In this document: piece after piece, positions 7,841 to 15,735 of the stretch | How the letters are laid out: each line of letters opens with the position of its first letter | Position numbering within the stretch: position 1 is the first letter of the stretch | NCBI GenBank assembly: GCA_030638575.1 | Contig: DAOWEJ010000090.1 | Location: 1 to 36,950 of the forward strand | DNA: 36,950 nucleotides | Direction of reading: 5' to 3' | DNA from: Deltaproteobacteria bacterium | GTDB lineage: Bacteria; Desulfobacterota; Desulfobacteria; Desulfobacterales; JAUWMJ01 | Translations under genes and position numbers: made by a program | The notes under the pieces: model-generated | Told to the model about the DNA's origin: nothing | The model's input: only the letters and a program-made list of their open reading frames with translations | Database searches by the model: none

Positions 7841-8006
7841 AGATGAGCGCTACGCTCGAGGATCGTTACGCTTAATGAGTGCTTCGCTTGAAGAGCGCTA
7901 CGCTTTAGGCTTAAAGTTCCGCGTAGCGGGACGCTCCTCAAGGCCGAAGGCCGCTCCTCAAAGCCCGAAGGGCTGCTCCTTAAGGCCTTTGGCCGTTCAT
8001 CGAAAC
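7841..8006. repeat. Array of mini-hairpins between pdxJ and nnr
   Basis: About seven short hairpins follow each other, each with a 4-5 bp stem and a 3-base loop: GAGCG-cta-CGCTC (7845-7857), AGCG-cta-CGCT, CCGC-gta-GCGG, GGCC-gaa-GGCC, AGCCC-gaa-GGGCT, GGCC-ttt-GGCC. The stems differ in sequence but keep pairing. The spacers share the text GCTCCTCAA. The array fills the 183-bp gap between nnr and pdxJ. Confidence 0.65.
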
Positions 8007-8008
8007 GC

Positions 8009-8728
8009 CTAGAGTTCCTTAACCAGCGCCAACATTTCCCTAACCGCCCTTTCCATTCCCACAAGGGACGCTCTCGAGACGATACTGTGACCGATACTGA
8101 ACTCATCGATTTCTTTGAGCCCCTTAAAAGCCTTTATGGTTTTATAACAAATTCCATGACCGGCATTGACGCCAAGTCTTAGCTTATGTGCGAGTTTGAC
8201 AGCATCTACTATTTTTCTAAAGGCGTGATTTCTTTTTTTGGATGTTGTTGCATCACAAAATGCTCCGGTATGGATTTCAACCATGTTGGCATTTGCCTGA
8301 TGGGCCAGTTTTAACTGCTCCGGGTCAGGATCTATGAAGATACTTACCGGTATACCGCTGTTTTGCAGCGTGCTGATGGTTTCAGTGACTATGGTTTTAT
8401 GAACTACAAGATCCAGGCCGCCTTCAGTTGTAAGTTCTTCACGTCTTTCAGGTACCAGTGTTACAAGGTCAGGCTTTATATCCAGTGCGATTCCGAGCAT
8501 TCCCGTGGTTGAAGCCATTTCTAGAATAAGTTTGGTCTGAACAACCTTACGCAGAATTCTGACATCGCGATCCTGGATGTGTCGTCTATCGTCACGCAGG
8601 TGGACTACTATGCCGTCGGCACCGGCCAATTCCGCCAGTACTGCCGCTGCTACTGGATCAGGGTATGAGACACCGCGTACTTCTCTTAACGTTGCAATAT
8701 GATCGACATTTACTGCTAAACCAGCCAT
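8009..8728 (-). CDS. pdxJ: Pyridoxine 5'-phosphate synthase
   Basis: PdxJ condenses 3-amino-2-oxopropyl phosphate with 1-deoxyxylulose 5-phosphate to pyridoxine 5'-phosphate, the last ring-forming step of the DXP-dependent vitamin B6 pathway. The start MAGLAVNVDHIATLREVRG is diagnostic, followed by YPDPV, a DGIVVHLRDDRRHI block and, near the end, GVNAGHGI and EFSIGHSIVSRA. Length of 239 residues is normal. A strong ribosome site (GAGGAGGT) lies 5 bases before the ATG. It heads the minus-strand run pdxJ > nnr > tsaE > lysC. In related genomes acpS often sits between pdxJ and nnr; here it is absent. Confidence 0.96.
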   Translation of the reverse strand: MAGLAVNVDHIATLREVRGVSYPDPVAAAVLAELAGADGIVVHLRDDRRHIQDRDVRILRKVVQTKLILEMASTTGMLGIALDIKPDLVTLVPERREELTTEGGLDLVVHKTIVTETISTLQNSGIPVSIFIDPDPEQLKLAHQANANMVEIHTGAFCDATTSKKRNHAFRKIVDAVKLAHKLRLGVNAGHGICYKTIKAFKGLKEIDEFSIGHSIVSRASLVGMERAVREMLALVKEL

Positions 8729-8796
8729 CTGTAACCTCCTCTACGTTAAACTTAGTACATATATTCTTAAATACGATTACGTATAATGTTTTATTT

Positions 8797-9080
8797 TCAC
8801 CGCGGAGACGCAAAGCACGCAAAGAATCTTTTTTTTTGCTTTCCGCTGCCCCCGGTTAAATAGGCTCTGCATTTAACTGGGCAGGGAGGGCGGAAAGCAA
8901 AAAGAATTCATCCCTACGTGATAAAGAATAATTTAATGTAAAAACATCTGATTATGTCAATATAAACGCTGATTGATTTTTCTTTGCCGGCGTCCCTGTC
9001 CCGCAACAAGCGGGGTCAACGGCAAAGAAAAAAACTTTTAACTCTGCGTCCTCAGCGTCTTGAGCGAAGCGGGCGGTAAA
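8797..9080. repeat. Composite palindromic element (CGCAAAG/CTCTGCG ends, two large hairpins)
   Basis: This is most of the 425-bp gene-free gap between ybeY and pdxJ. The left end CACCGCGGAGACGCAAAGCA (8799-8818) is roughly complementary to the right end around 9040-9079 (CTCTGCGTCCTC...GGCGGTAAA). Inside are two perfect long-stem hairpins: TTTTTGCTTTCCGC (8833-8846) with GCGGAAAGCAAAAA (8890-8903), and TTTTTCTTTGCCG (8977-8989) with CGGCAAAGAAAAA (9020-9032). No coding sequence is supported here. Confidence 0.65.
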
Positions 9081-9153
9081 ATAAATCTATATAAATGACG
9101 TCATCTAATTAACGAATTAGAGCAATAAGTTAAATATCTTAATTGAGCGAGCT

Positions 9154-9594
9154 TTAAGATGATTCGATAAGTTCCAAAAGCTCTGTGGTTTTTTCTTCCA
9201 TCTTGCCGGCATCTTGTTCGCTTTTTTCATGATCAAAGCCAAAAAGGTGAAGAATACCGTGCACAAGAAGCTGGGTAAATCGTTCCTCGGTGGTGATTCC
9301 GGATTGAATTCCTTCTCTTTGAGCAGTTTCAACGGAAATGACCACATCCCCAAGAAGTTGCGGGTTTATTTCTGAAAAATCGCCTTTTTTCATGGGAAAG
9401 GCGATAACATTCGTGGGGCCGAATCGATTAAGGTATTCTTTGTTAAGGGTTTTGATTTCAGAATCATCGACAACAAGGATGGAGAGTTCTCCTTTAGGGC
9501 TGTCCAAGGCGCCTAAGATGGCCTTTGCTTTTTTTTGCAGTTTTGCTTTCGATATTTTGATTTTGTTTTGCCTGTTGTCTATCAATACTTCCAT
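9154..9594 (-). CDS. ybeY: Endoribonuclease YbeY (rRNA maturation factor)
   Basis: YbeY is a zinc-dependent endoribonuclease needed for 16S rRNA 3'-end maturation and 70S quality control. The metal site HGILHLFGFDH is at residues 112-122 (H112, H116, H122), preceded by LGDVVIS (81-87). Length of 146 residues fits. The frame is open a little further to a GTG at 9621, but AGGGGAAAA directly before the ATG at 9594 decides the start. The first 101 bases lie inside the 3' end of the upstream HD phosphohydrolase gene in another frame. It is the last gene of phoH > pgpH > ybeY. Confidence 0.94.
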   Translation of the reverse strand: MEVLIDNRQNKIKISKAKLQKKAKAILGALDSPKGELSILVVDDSEIKTLNKEYLNRFGPTNVIAFPMKKGDFSEINPQLLGDVVISVETAQREGIQSGITTEERFTQLLVHGILHLFGFDHEKSEQDAGKMEEKTTELLELIESS

Positions 9595-11905
9595 TTTTCC
9601 CCTTTCCGTTATTTGCAGCACGCTTTTCGGGGTATTCTATACGATGGTGATGTATTCCATGCAATATTTTGTTAAAACTTTTTGCAATGTTGTGTAAATC
9701 TTTTAAGGTTAACTCACAGTTATCAAGCTGGCCGTCGGAGAATATTTTATTGATAAGATCTTGCACCAGACCCTGGATTCGGGATGATGTAGGATTAGCA
9801 AGGGTTCTTGATGCTGCTTCAACAACGTCCGCCAGCATTACAAGACCGATTTCCTTTGTCTGAGGTATGGGGCCGGGGTACCTGAAATCACCGATATTTA
9901 CAGCATCTTCTCTTTTTTGTTGTATGGCTTTATCATAAAAGAACTGAATAAGGCTGGTTCCGTGGTGGTTTTGAATGGCGGCGATGATGACCTGGCCTAG
10001 TTTATTTTTTCTGGCGATTTCAACACCGTTTTTGATGTGGGCAATAAGGATAAGACTCGACATGGAGGGTGCCAGCTTATCGTGCCTGTTCCTGCCATTT
10101 GTCTGATTTTCAATAAAATATAAAGGTTTATCAATTTTGCCTATGTCGTGATAATATCCGCATACTTTTGCAAGGAGTGGATTTGCCCCGATTTCAGTTG
10201 CGGCTGCTTCAACCATGGTACCTACAACTACGGAATGATGATAAGTTCCCGGCGCCTCCATCATAAGCCTGCGGAGAATCGGTTGATCAAGGTTTGCAAG
10301 TTCAAGGAGCTTAATGTCTGTTGTATAGTCAAAGGCGATTTCTACAAGGGGTGTTATACCGGCGGTAATTATACCTGCACCGATTCCCCCCAGAAATGCA
10401 AAGCCTGAGTCCCACAAGAGCTTAGGCCATGAAAAATCTGCCATATAAAGATTAATCGCAATTACCAGTGCTACGTTCAACAAGCCGAGTTTTGCACCGG
10501 CTTTTATAAATACTTTCCGTTCTCTGCAATACCTGATCCAGTAAGCAGCCATTGTGCCGTTTATTAGAAAAAATAAGAAAAATTCAAGACTGTTTTGAAA
10601 TAAAACCGCTATACATATCGCAATGCTCATAGCAAAGGGTATTGCTATATTAAGCCCGAGAAACAGACATACTATCATGGCACCGGAAGCAAGGGGAAAC
10701 CCGAAGACAATGGCTGAAGCAGGCATTGAGTAAGACGCATTCTCAATCAGCGATTCAGACAGGGATGATGATATATCGGCGAGAAAGAATAAGGTTATCA
10801 GTACGCAGGAGATAAAAAGCAGATTTTTATTATGATTGTTCGCAATTTGCCTTTGGTGAGGTACGTGCAGAATGTATGTTGTGATAAGGAGACACAGGAT
10901 AATCAACGCAGCCCCTATGCTTTTTGTGGCTACTTGTTCTTTTTTGGTTTGTGCCTGTAAAGTTTTTAGCTTTAAAAGTCGGACTTGGGTTACCAGTTCA
11001 CCTTCGCGCAGAAGCATTTCTCCTGCCTTGATTTTGTGAAAAATCGGCTTTATTTCTGATGCGGACTTTTTTTTCCGTTCCTCTGTTTCATTTTTGTTTA
11101 ATGTTATGTTAGGCACAATGAGATTTTGAACAAAATCGACAATAAGGTTTTTCAAGGTGTAACTTCGACCTTTTAATAACGGCTTACCGACAACTCTAAC
11201 CATTGTATTGGCCTGATTTAGATCGTAAAAATGCTTTAATTTTCCGACAACAGCCTCATTTTTTGTTTCTATACCACGTAAAATTATTCCCTTATCCGAT
11301 TCTTTAAGAAGAATCGCTTTGTTTGTGACCACACCGTTTTCTAAAATTTTTGACAGGATTTTTGTTATTAGATTTGCAATGTCTTTCGAAAATTTTTCTT
11401 TTACAAGGATTTTGTAAGCACCGGTGCTGACATTAAAACCTATTTTTCTCTCGAATTCTTCCTTCATTTGCCAGACCTGTTCAAGCAAAGAGGTTTTTTT
11501 ATCGACAGTTATGGAAGAAGAAGCTTTGGGATTTTTTAATGAATCATTGTTTTTCTTTTTGTTTTGATCTTTGAAAAGAGCCTGAAGGTCTGCAAATGCC
11601 TGTTCCACACGCTGAGTTAATGCAAAGGAGAGTGCACTGTCATAATCATAAACCGTCAGGACCTCCTTGACAGCCTGCTGTCGATTTGCTTTTGTTGCCT
11701 CTTTATCCTCTATTAAAAAATCTTTTGGCGCCTTGATATCTCTTTCAGCAACATCTCCCAATTCATAAGAATGTTTTATCAACACAAGGTTCGGATAAAG
11801 TATTATGGTGAATATAACAGTAACGCCTATCAGAAGGATCCACCGAAAGCGCTTGCTATCGTCAAATATCATGTTTACAGATTTTTTATTTTTTTCGATA
11901 ATCAT
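9494..11905 (-). CDS. 7TMR-HDED / HD-domain membrane phosphohydrolase (PgpH-type, c-di-AMP phosphodiesterase family)
   Basis: The architecture matches PgpH/YqfF: an N-terminal membrane anchor (about residues 15-37), a large extracytoplasmic 7TMR-HDED domain (about 45-335), a multi-pass membrane region (about 335-520), then a cytosolic HD domain with HHSVVVG and the metal motif YYHDIGK near residue 586. In Firmicutes PgpH degrades cyclic di-AMP; in proteobacteria the substrate is less certain. The C-terminus is a Lys/Gln/Asn-rich tail ending HLRRLGQP, read from DNA that also encodes the start of YbeY. Its ATG overlaps the phoH stop by 4 bases, so phoH > pgpH > ybeY is a coupled operon. Confidence 0.9.
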   Translation of the reverse strand: MIIEKNKKSVNMIFDDSKRFRWILLIGVTVIFTIILYPNLVLIKHSYELGDVAERDIKAPKDFLIEDKEATKANRQQAVKEVLTVYDYDSALSFALTQRVEQAFADLQALFKDQNKKKNNDSLKNPKASSSITVDKKTSLLEQVWQMKEEFERKIGFNVSTGAYKILVKEKFSKDIANLITKILSKILENGVVTNKAILLKESDKGIILRGIETKNEAVVGKLKHFYDLNQANTMVRVVGKPLLKGRSYTLKNLIVDFVQNLIVPNITLNKNETEERKKKSASEIKPIFHKIKAGEMLLREGELVTQVRLLKLKTLQAQTKKEQVATKSIGAALIILCLLITTYILHVPHQRQIANNHNKNLLFISCVLITLFFLADISSSLSESLIENASYSMPASAIVFGFPLASGAMIVCLFLGLNIAIPFAMSIAICIAVLFQNSLEFFLFFLINGTMAAYWIRYCRERKVFIKAGAKLGLLNVALVIAINLYMADFSWPKLLWDSGFAFLGGIGAGIITAGITPLVEIAFDYTTDIKLLELANLDQPILRRLMMEAPGTYHHSVVVGTMVEAAATEIGANPLLAKVCGYYHDIGKIDKPLYFIENQTNGRNRHDKLAPSMSSLILIAHIKNGVEIARKNKLGQVIIAAIQNHHGTSLIQFFYDKAIQQKREDAVNIGDFRYPGPIPQTKEIGLVMLADVVEAASRTLANPTSSRIQGLVQDLINKIFSDGQLDNCELTLKDLHNIAKSFNKILHGIHHHRIEYPEKRAANNGKGKNGSIDRQQAKQNQNIESKTAKKSKGHLRRLGQP

Positions 11906-12939
11906 TTTTCAGAAATAACTTCTTTCCTGCCTGCTTCAAGATCTTCATAAGCTTCAATAATATCCTGAACTAGCCGGTGTCGCACCACATCGCTTTTTGA
12001 AAAAAAGACGAATTCTATTCCCTCTATTTCTTGAAGTATATTTTTTGTTTCTATTAAGCCCGAAGGTTTGCCCGATGGCAGATCGATCTGGGTTATATCC
12101 CCGGTGATAACCACTTTTGAGCTAAAGCCCATGCGAGTTAAGAACATCATCATCTGCTCAGATGTAGTATTTTGCGCTTCATCAAGGATTATGAAGGAAT
12201 CGTTTAAAGTTCTGCCACGCATGAACGCAAGAGGTGCAACTTCTATTACACCTTTTTGCATCAGGTTTGAAACTTTTTCAAATCGCATCATATCATGAAG
12301 TGCATCATAAAGTGGTCTTAAATACGGGTCAACCTTTTCTGCAAGATCTCCCGGTAAAAACCCAAGGGCTTCGCCAGCCTCGACTGCGGGCCTTGTGAGT
12401 ATAATACGATTGACCAAGCCCTTTGAGAGAGCTGAAACAGCCATGGCCATAGCCAGATAGGTTTTTCCGGTTCCTGCCGGGCCTATTCCAAAAACTATAT
12501 CAAATTTTCGTATGGCATCAATATATTTTTTTTGGGCTGGCCCTTTGGGAGATATTGTGCCTTTTTTTGACGTAATGCAAACAGTATCAAGGAAAATTTC
12601 CTTTAAATTAACCCTGTCATTTTCGCTTAGAATTCTGACAGCATGATCAACATCATTAGGGTACACAGTGTACCCTTCTTTTAGCAGGCTGTAAAGCTGT
12701 CGTAAAATATTTTGTGCCAGGCTTGTTGCAATGCTGTCACCTTGAATAAATATCGTGCTGCCCCTGGCATTAATTGAAACGTCGAGTGCATCTGCAATGC
12801 TTTTTAGGTTGCTGTTATGCTCACCAAAAAGCTGCCTTGCCAGATCAATATCAGAAAAATTCAACTTGGTCTGTTTATTACCGGATGTTTTTTCGTTATT
12901 ATGGATTTGCCTTGATTTCATGAACGCTTCTAATATCAT
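11902..12939 (-). CDS. PhoH-like ATPase (PhoL/YbeZ type)
   Basis: This is a PhoH-family P-loop protein with an N-terminal KH-like region (about 35-110) and the ATPase core: Walker A GPAGTGKT (153-160), the LTRPAVEAGE block (181-190) and Walker B FIILDEAQN (249-257). In E. coli, YbeZ is encoded beside YbeY and is linked to ribosome and RNA metabolism; the same adjacency (phoH > pgpH > ybeY) is seen here. Length is 345 residues from ATG 12939; a second ATG at codon 7 is also possible because AAAAGG is only a base or two from the first. It is divergent from cvpA, with a repeat-filled gap of 502 bp between. Confidence 0.93.
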   Translation of the reverse strand: MILEAFMKSRQIHNNEKTSGNKQTKLNFSDIDLARQLFGEHNSNLKSIADALDVSINARGSTIFIQGDSIATSLAQNILRQLYSLLKEGYTVYPNDVDHAVRILSENDRVNLKEIFLDTVCITSKKGTISPKGPAQKKYIDAIRKFDIVFGIGPAGTGKTYLAMAMAVSALSKGLVNRIILTRPAVEAGEALGFLPGDLAEKVDPYLRPLYDALHDMMRFEKVSNLMQKGVIEVAPLAFMRGRTLNDSFIILDEAQNTTSEQMMMFLTRMGFSSKVVITGDITQIDLPSGKPSGLIETKNILQEIEGIEFVFFSKSDVVRHRLVQDIIEAYEDLEAGRKEVISEK

Positions 12940-13156
12940 ACCTTTTTAAGCGATTGCAAACGACAATTAACAAATATCTGTGAAAAATAAAACACCTTGA
13001 CTCGAAATTTGGGCTTTGTTAGTTTAGTGCGTCAAATAAATCGCTGTTTTCCTAACGAATCAACACAGAGCACACAGAGCTTACGGAGATTATATGTTTG
13101 TGTTTTTTTTGTGTTTTGTGTAAGTTTTGTGATTTCTGCGGTTAAAAACAAATAAT

Positions 13157-13324
13157 ATTGATGGCGTCGTAAAAAGTCTCATCTACTGCGTTGTAGCGGT
13201 TTTTCAGGAACTCGACATACTAATATGTATAGTCTCGTCCCTGAAAAACCACTACGCCTTGTATATGAGCCTTTTTACTTAGCCATCCGGCGCTTATTAA
13301 AAGACTTTTTACGAGATCGTCAAT
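13157..13324. repeat. Inverted-repeat element, family A copy 2
   Basis: This 168-bp element has ends ATTGATGGCGTCGTAAAAAG and CTTTTTACGAGATCGTCAAT, which are near-complements. The centre is a large cruciform: GGTTTTTCAGG and CCTGAAAAACC pair perfectly around GTATAG/CATACT-like text. It is highly similar along its length to the element at 21139-21297. It encodes nothing, which fits a MITE-like or REP-like unit. Confidence 0.75.
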
Positions 13325-13365
13325 ATTGTTCCCCGATAAATTCCCGATGAATCGGGGCTTCGCTC

Positions 13366-13430
13366 TAACCGGATCACCTGAATGCTCATTTGGACATGTT
13401 TTTCAAAGGGCTAAATTAATACGTTAAGGT
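13366..13430. repeat. Copy 2 of the CTGAATGCTC dispersed repeat
   Basis: AACCGGATCACCTGAATGCT starts this copy and is identical to the start of the copy at 14770. It ends TTTTTCAAAG..GCTAAATTAATACGTTAA, as in the copy at 551-600. It ends about 12 bases before the cvpA start codon, so it would be the cvpA leader. Confidence 0.6.
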
Positions 13431-13441
13431 TAGTTTGTTAT

Positions 13442-13969
13442 ATGAATAAGTTTGATATGTTAATTATCGCCATTTTGGCGTTTTGTGTGATAAGGGGCGT
13501 TTTCAGAGGCTTAATCAAGGAGATGTCTTCAATCATAGGTGTGTTGGCAGGTTTTTATGCCGCTTACTCATATTACATGGTTATTGCAAGACTTTTGTCC
13601 CGCTGGATATCAAGTGCTACATATCTTAACATATTGAGTTTTCTAATTATTTTTTGTATGGTCTTTTTTGTTGTAAGTATACTCGGGGTTGTTATCAAGT
13701 ATGTGCTGGATATCGCCTTTATGGGTTGGTTTGACCGAGTTTGTGGAGCCGTGTTCGGTATAATGAAGGGAGTGCTGATTGTTTCCGTCCTGTTGATTGT
13801 TTTTACTGCTTTCCTTCCAAAGAATAACTCATTTGTTAAAAATTCCATGCTTGCTCCCCATGCGGCGTTGGTCGCAGAAAGAATGGCCAGAGTTGTTTCT
13901 AAAGATCTGAAACAAGAATTTACATCTAAAATAGTGGAATTAAAGAAGTCTTGGAAGATTCCCAGATAA
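13442..13969 (+). CDS. CvpA family inner-membrane protein
   Basis: The 175-residue product has about four hydrophobic helices (residues 3-20, 25-48, 60-85, 100-125) with the typical start of the CvpA family: D..I..I...F...RG...GLI.E, here MNKFDMLIIAILAF then RGVFRGLIKEMSS. CvpA proteins are needed for colicin V export in E. coli and affect envelope homeostasis, but their biochemical role is not settled. The ribosome site is weak (AAGG 13 bases upstream). The 3' end overlaps the mazG start by 19 bases. Confidence 0.85.
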   Translation: MNKFDMLIIAILAFCVIRGVFRGLIKEMSSIIGVLAGFYAAYSYYMVIARLLSRWISSATYLNILSFLIIFCMVFFVVSILGVVIKYVLDIAFMGWFDRVCGAVFGIMKGVLIVSVLLIVFTAFLPKNNSFVKNSMLAPHAALVAERMARVVSKDLKQEFTSKIVELKKSWKIPR

Positions 13970-14769
13970 TACAGGAAAATACATCCCATCCAAAAACGCC
14001 CATAGACGACTTAATTGAGCTGATTGAAACTTTAAGGGGAAAAAACGGATGCCCTTGGGACAGAAAGCAGACCCCCCGAAGCCTGGCGGTTTATTTGGTT
14101 GAAGAGATATATGAACTGCTTGATGCTATTGAATCCGATAACGCTCAAGCGGTCTGTGAAGAGCTTGGTGATGTGTTGTTTCATATTTTTTTCCTTGCCA
14201 GATTATATCAGGAGATGAAGCATTTCGATATTAATGATGCTGCACGTGTAAATACTGAAAAGATGATCAGGCGACATCCCCATGTTTTTGGCAACGTCAG
14301 TGCCGGCAGTATTGATAAAATAAGAGAGCGCTGGCACAGGATTAAGATGAGAGAAAAAAATAAGAACCGGGCATCTTCGGTTCTTGACAGTGTTCCCAAA
14401 AAGCTGCCCGCACTAATGCGTGCCTACAGAATTTCCGAGCGTGCTGCCAGAACAGGTTTTGACTGGAATAATATTTCGTCGGTTATGCAAAAGGTAAAAG
14501 AGGAATGGTCTGAATTTAACCTGGCACTTTCATGCAAGAAAGATCAAGCCGCCATGGAGTTCGGTGATATCTTGTTTACCCTTGTCAATGTCGCCCGTTT
14601 TGCCGGGATTCACCCTGAAACGGCATTAACAGGTTCCATAAAGAAATTCGAAAAACGTTTTAAGTATATGGAGAAGATACTTTCTGAAAATGGAAAAATG
14701 CCGGAGAATGTTTCCCATGATAAAATGGAGAGGCTGTGGGAAGAGGCAAAAAAGGCAGAAGTTCCTTAA
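13951..14769 (+). CDS. mazG: Nucleoside triphosphate pyrophosphohydrolase MazG
   Basis: MazG hydrolyses NTPs and dNTPs to the monophosphate plus PPi and helps to clear aberrant nucleotides. Two MazG domains are visible: the first with GCPWDRKQT (33-41), EEIYELLDAIE (51-61) and EELGDVLFH (70-78); the second with KEEWSEF and EFGDILFTLVN (about 190-215). Length of 272 residues is normal for full-length MazG. The start is a TTG at 13951 inside the end of cvpA, with AAGAAG just upstream; no ATG fits the conserved N-terminus. cvpA-mazG appear translationally coupled. Confidence 0.93.
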   Translation: MEDSQIIQENTSHPKTPIDDLIELIETLRGKNGCPWDRKQTPRSLAVYLVEEIYELLDAIESDNAQAVCEELGDVLFHIFFLARLYQEMKHFDINDAARVNTEKMIRRHPHVFGNVSAGSIDKIRERWHRIKMREKNKNRASSVLDSVPKKLPALMRAYRISERAARTGFDWNNISSVMQKVKEEWSEFNLALSCKKDQAAMEFGDILFTLVNVARFAGIHPETALTGSIKKFEKRFKYMEKILSENGKMPENVSHDKMERLWEEAKKAEVP

Positions 14770-14825
14770 AACCGGATCACCTGAATGCTTCTTTGAGCTT
14801 CTTTTAATAAGGCTAAATTAACACA
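14770..14825. repeat. Copy 3 of the CTGAATGCTC dispersed repeat
   Basis: AACCGGATCACCTGAATGCT then GGCTAAATTAACAC. It begins at the mazG stop codon and ends about 24 bases before the hisH start codon. It has the same orientation and position relative to the next gene as copies 1 and 2. Confidence 0.55.
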
Positions 14826-14848
14826 AAAAAATTATTACAGGATATTTT

Positions 14849-15475
14849 ATGATTGCAATTGTTGACTACGATGCAGGTAATCTTACAAGTGTGGCGCGTG
14901 CTGTAAAGCATTTAGGTTTTCAGTTCAGCGTTACGAGTGATTCCGGCGAAATATCAAAGGCTGACCGGATAATATTTCCGGGTGTCGGTGCTGCCGGTAG
15001 CGCAATGGCCAGCTTAAAGCGCCTTGGTATTGATGTGGCAATAAAGGATGCATTTCATATAGGCAAGCCGATACTTGGCATATGCCTGGGAACTCAGATT
15101 ATAATGGGGCATAGCGATGAGAACGATACGCCATGTATTGGGATGATAAACGGTTATGTTCGCGCTTTTAAAACTAATATAAAATCGAAAAATGGAAGCC
15201 GTTTGAAAATTCCTCATATGGGCTGGAACAGTATCAGGATTAATAAGATGCATCCTGTTCTTTCAGGTATAAGTGAGGATGATGAATTTTATTTTGTGCA
15301 TGGATTCTATCCGGACCCTGAGAATCCGGAACATGTGATAGGGACAACAGATTACGGAATTTCCTTTGCATCTGTTGTGGGACACAAGAATTTATTTGCA
15401 ACTCAATTTCACCTCGAAAAGAGTGGGAAGCCGGGCCTAAAAATGCTGGATAATTTTTGCAAATGGAGCCCGTAA
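14849..15475 (+). CDS. hisH: Imidazole glycerol phosphate synthase, glutaminase subunit
   Basis: HisH is a class I glutamine amidotransferase that feeds ammonia to HisF in histidine biosynthesis. The triad is visible: nucleophile C79 in GICLGTQ, with H188 and E190 in FATQFHLEKSG (most homologues have HPEKS, so P-to-L is a mild change). The start MIAIVDYDAGNL is diagnostic. Length of 208 residues is normal. AGGA lies 8 bases before the ATG. hisF follows on the same strand, but a 190-bp inverted-repeat element has been placed between them. Confidence 0.95.
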   Translation: MIAIVDYDAGNLTSVARAVKHLGFQFSVTSDSGEISKADRIIFPGVGAAGSAMASLKRLGIDVAIKDAFHIGKPILGICLGTQIIMGHSDENDTPCIGMINGYVRAFKTNIKSKNGSRLKIPHMGWNSIRINKMHPVLSGISEDDEFYFVHGFYPDPENPEHVIGTTDYGISFASVVGHKNLFATQFHLEKSGKPGLKMLDNFCKWSP

Positions 15476-15519
15476 AACTTCCAAATGCGGATCTATATTT
15501 TTTTACTGCTAAAAACAAA

Positions 15520-15709
15520 GAGACCTTTGAAAAATGGTAATTTTCGAAGTCTGCGCTTATCTGTTCGAGTTCAAGGAAGGCGATCCGCCTCAGGCGGATC
15601 GAGGATAGCGCTGAAGGTTAGCGCTGATGCTTCACTTCGTGTCACTAAAGTGCCGAAATTTGAGCCTGATGCAGAAATCGGGTAAAAAGTGCCGTTTTGA
15701 CAAGGTCTC
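15520..15709. repeat. Inverted-repeat element splitting hisH and hisF
   Basis: The ends GAGACCTTTGAAAA (left, 15520-15533) and TTTTGACAAGGTCTC (right, 15695-15709) are near-complements. Inside is a perfect 9-bp hairpin CGATCCGCC/GGCGGATCG (15581-15601). The insert has no coding potential that could be supported. It fills nearly all the gap between two genes that are normally adjacent and co-expressed. Confidence 0.65.
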
Positions 15710-15735
15710 AAAAAATTGGTCATAAGGAATAACAT

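Larger units (their letters stand above)
12940..13441. other. Gene-free divergent intergenic region (phoH / cvpA)
   Basis: No coding sequence is supported. The region holds a CACAGAG-type inverted repeat (about 13065-13146), the family A element (13157-13324), a CCCCGAT/ATCGGGG hairpin (13331-13357) and one copy of the CTGAATGCTC repeat (13366-13430). Both divergent promoters must lie here but none could be picked with confidence. Confidence 0.6.

Noticed and set aside
7774..8106. Open frame of 110 codons across the mini-hairpin array
   Set aside because: Repeated ERP.ALRS-like peptides simply mirror the hairpin array, and the frame overlaps both pdxJ and nnr.
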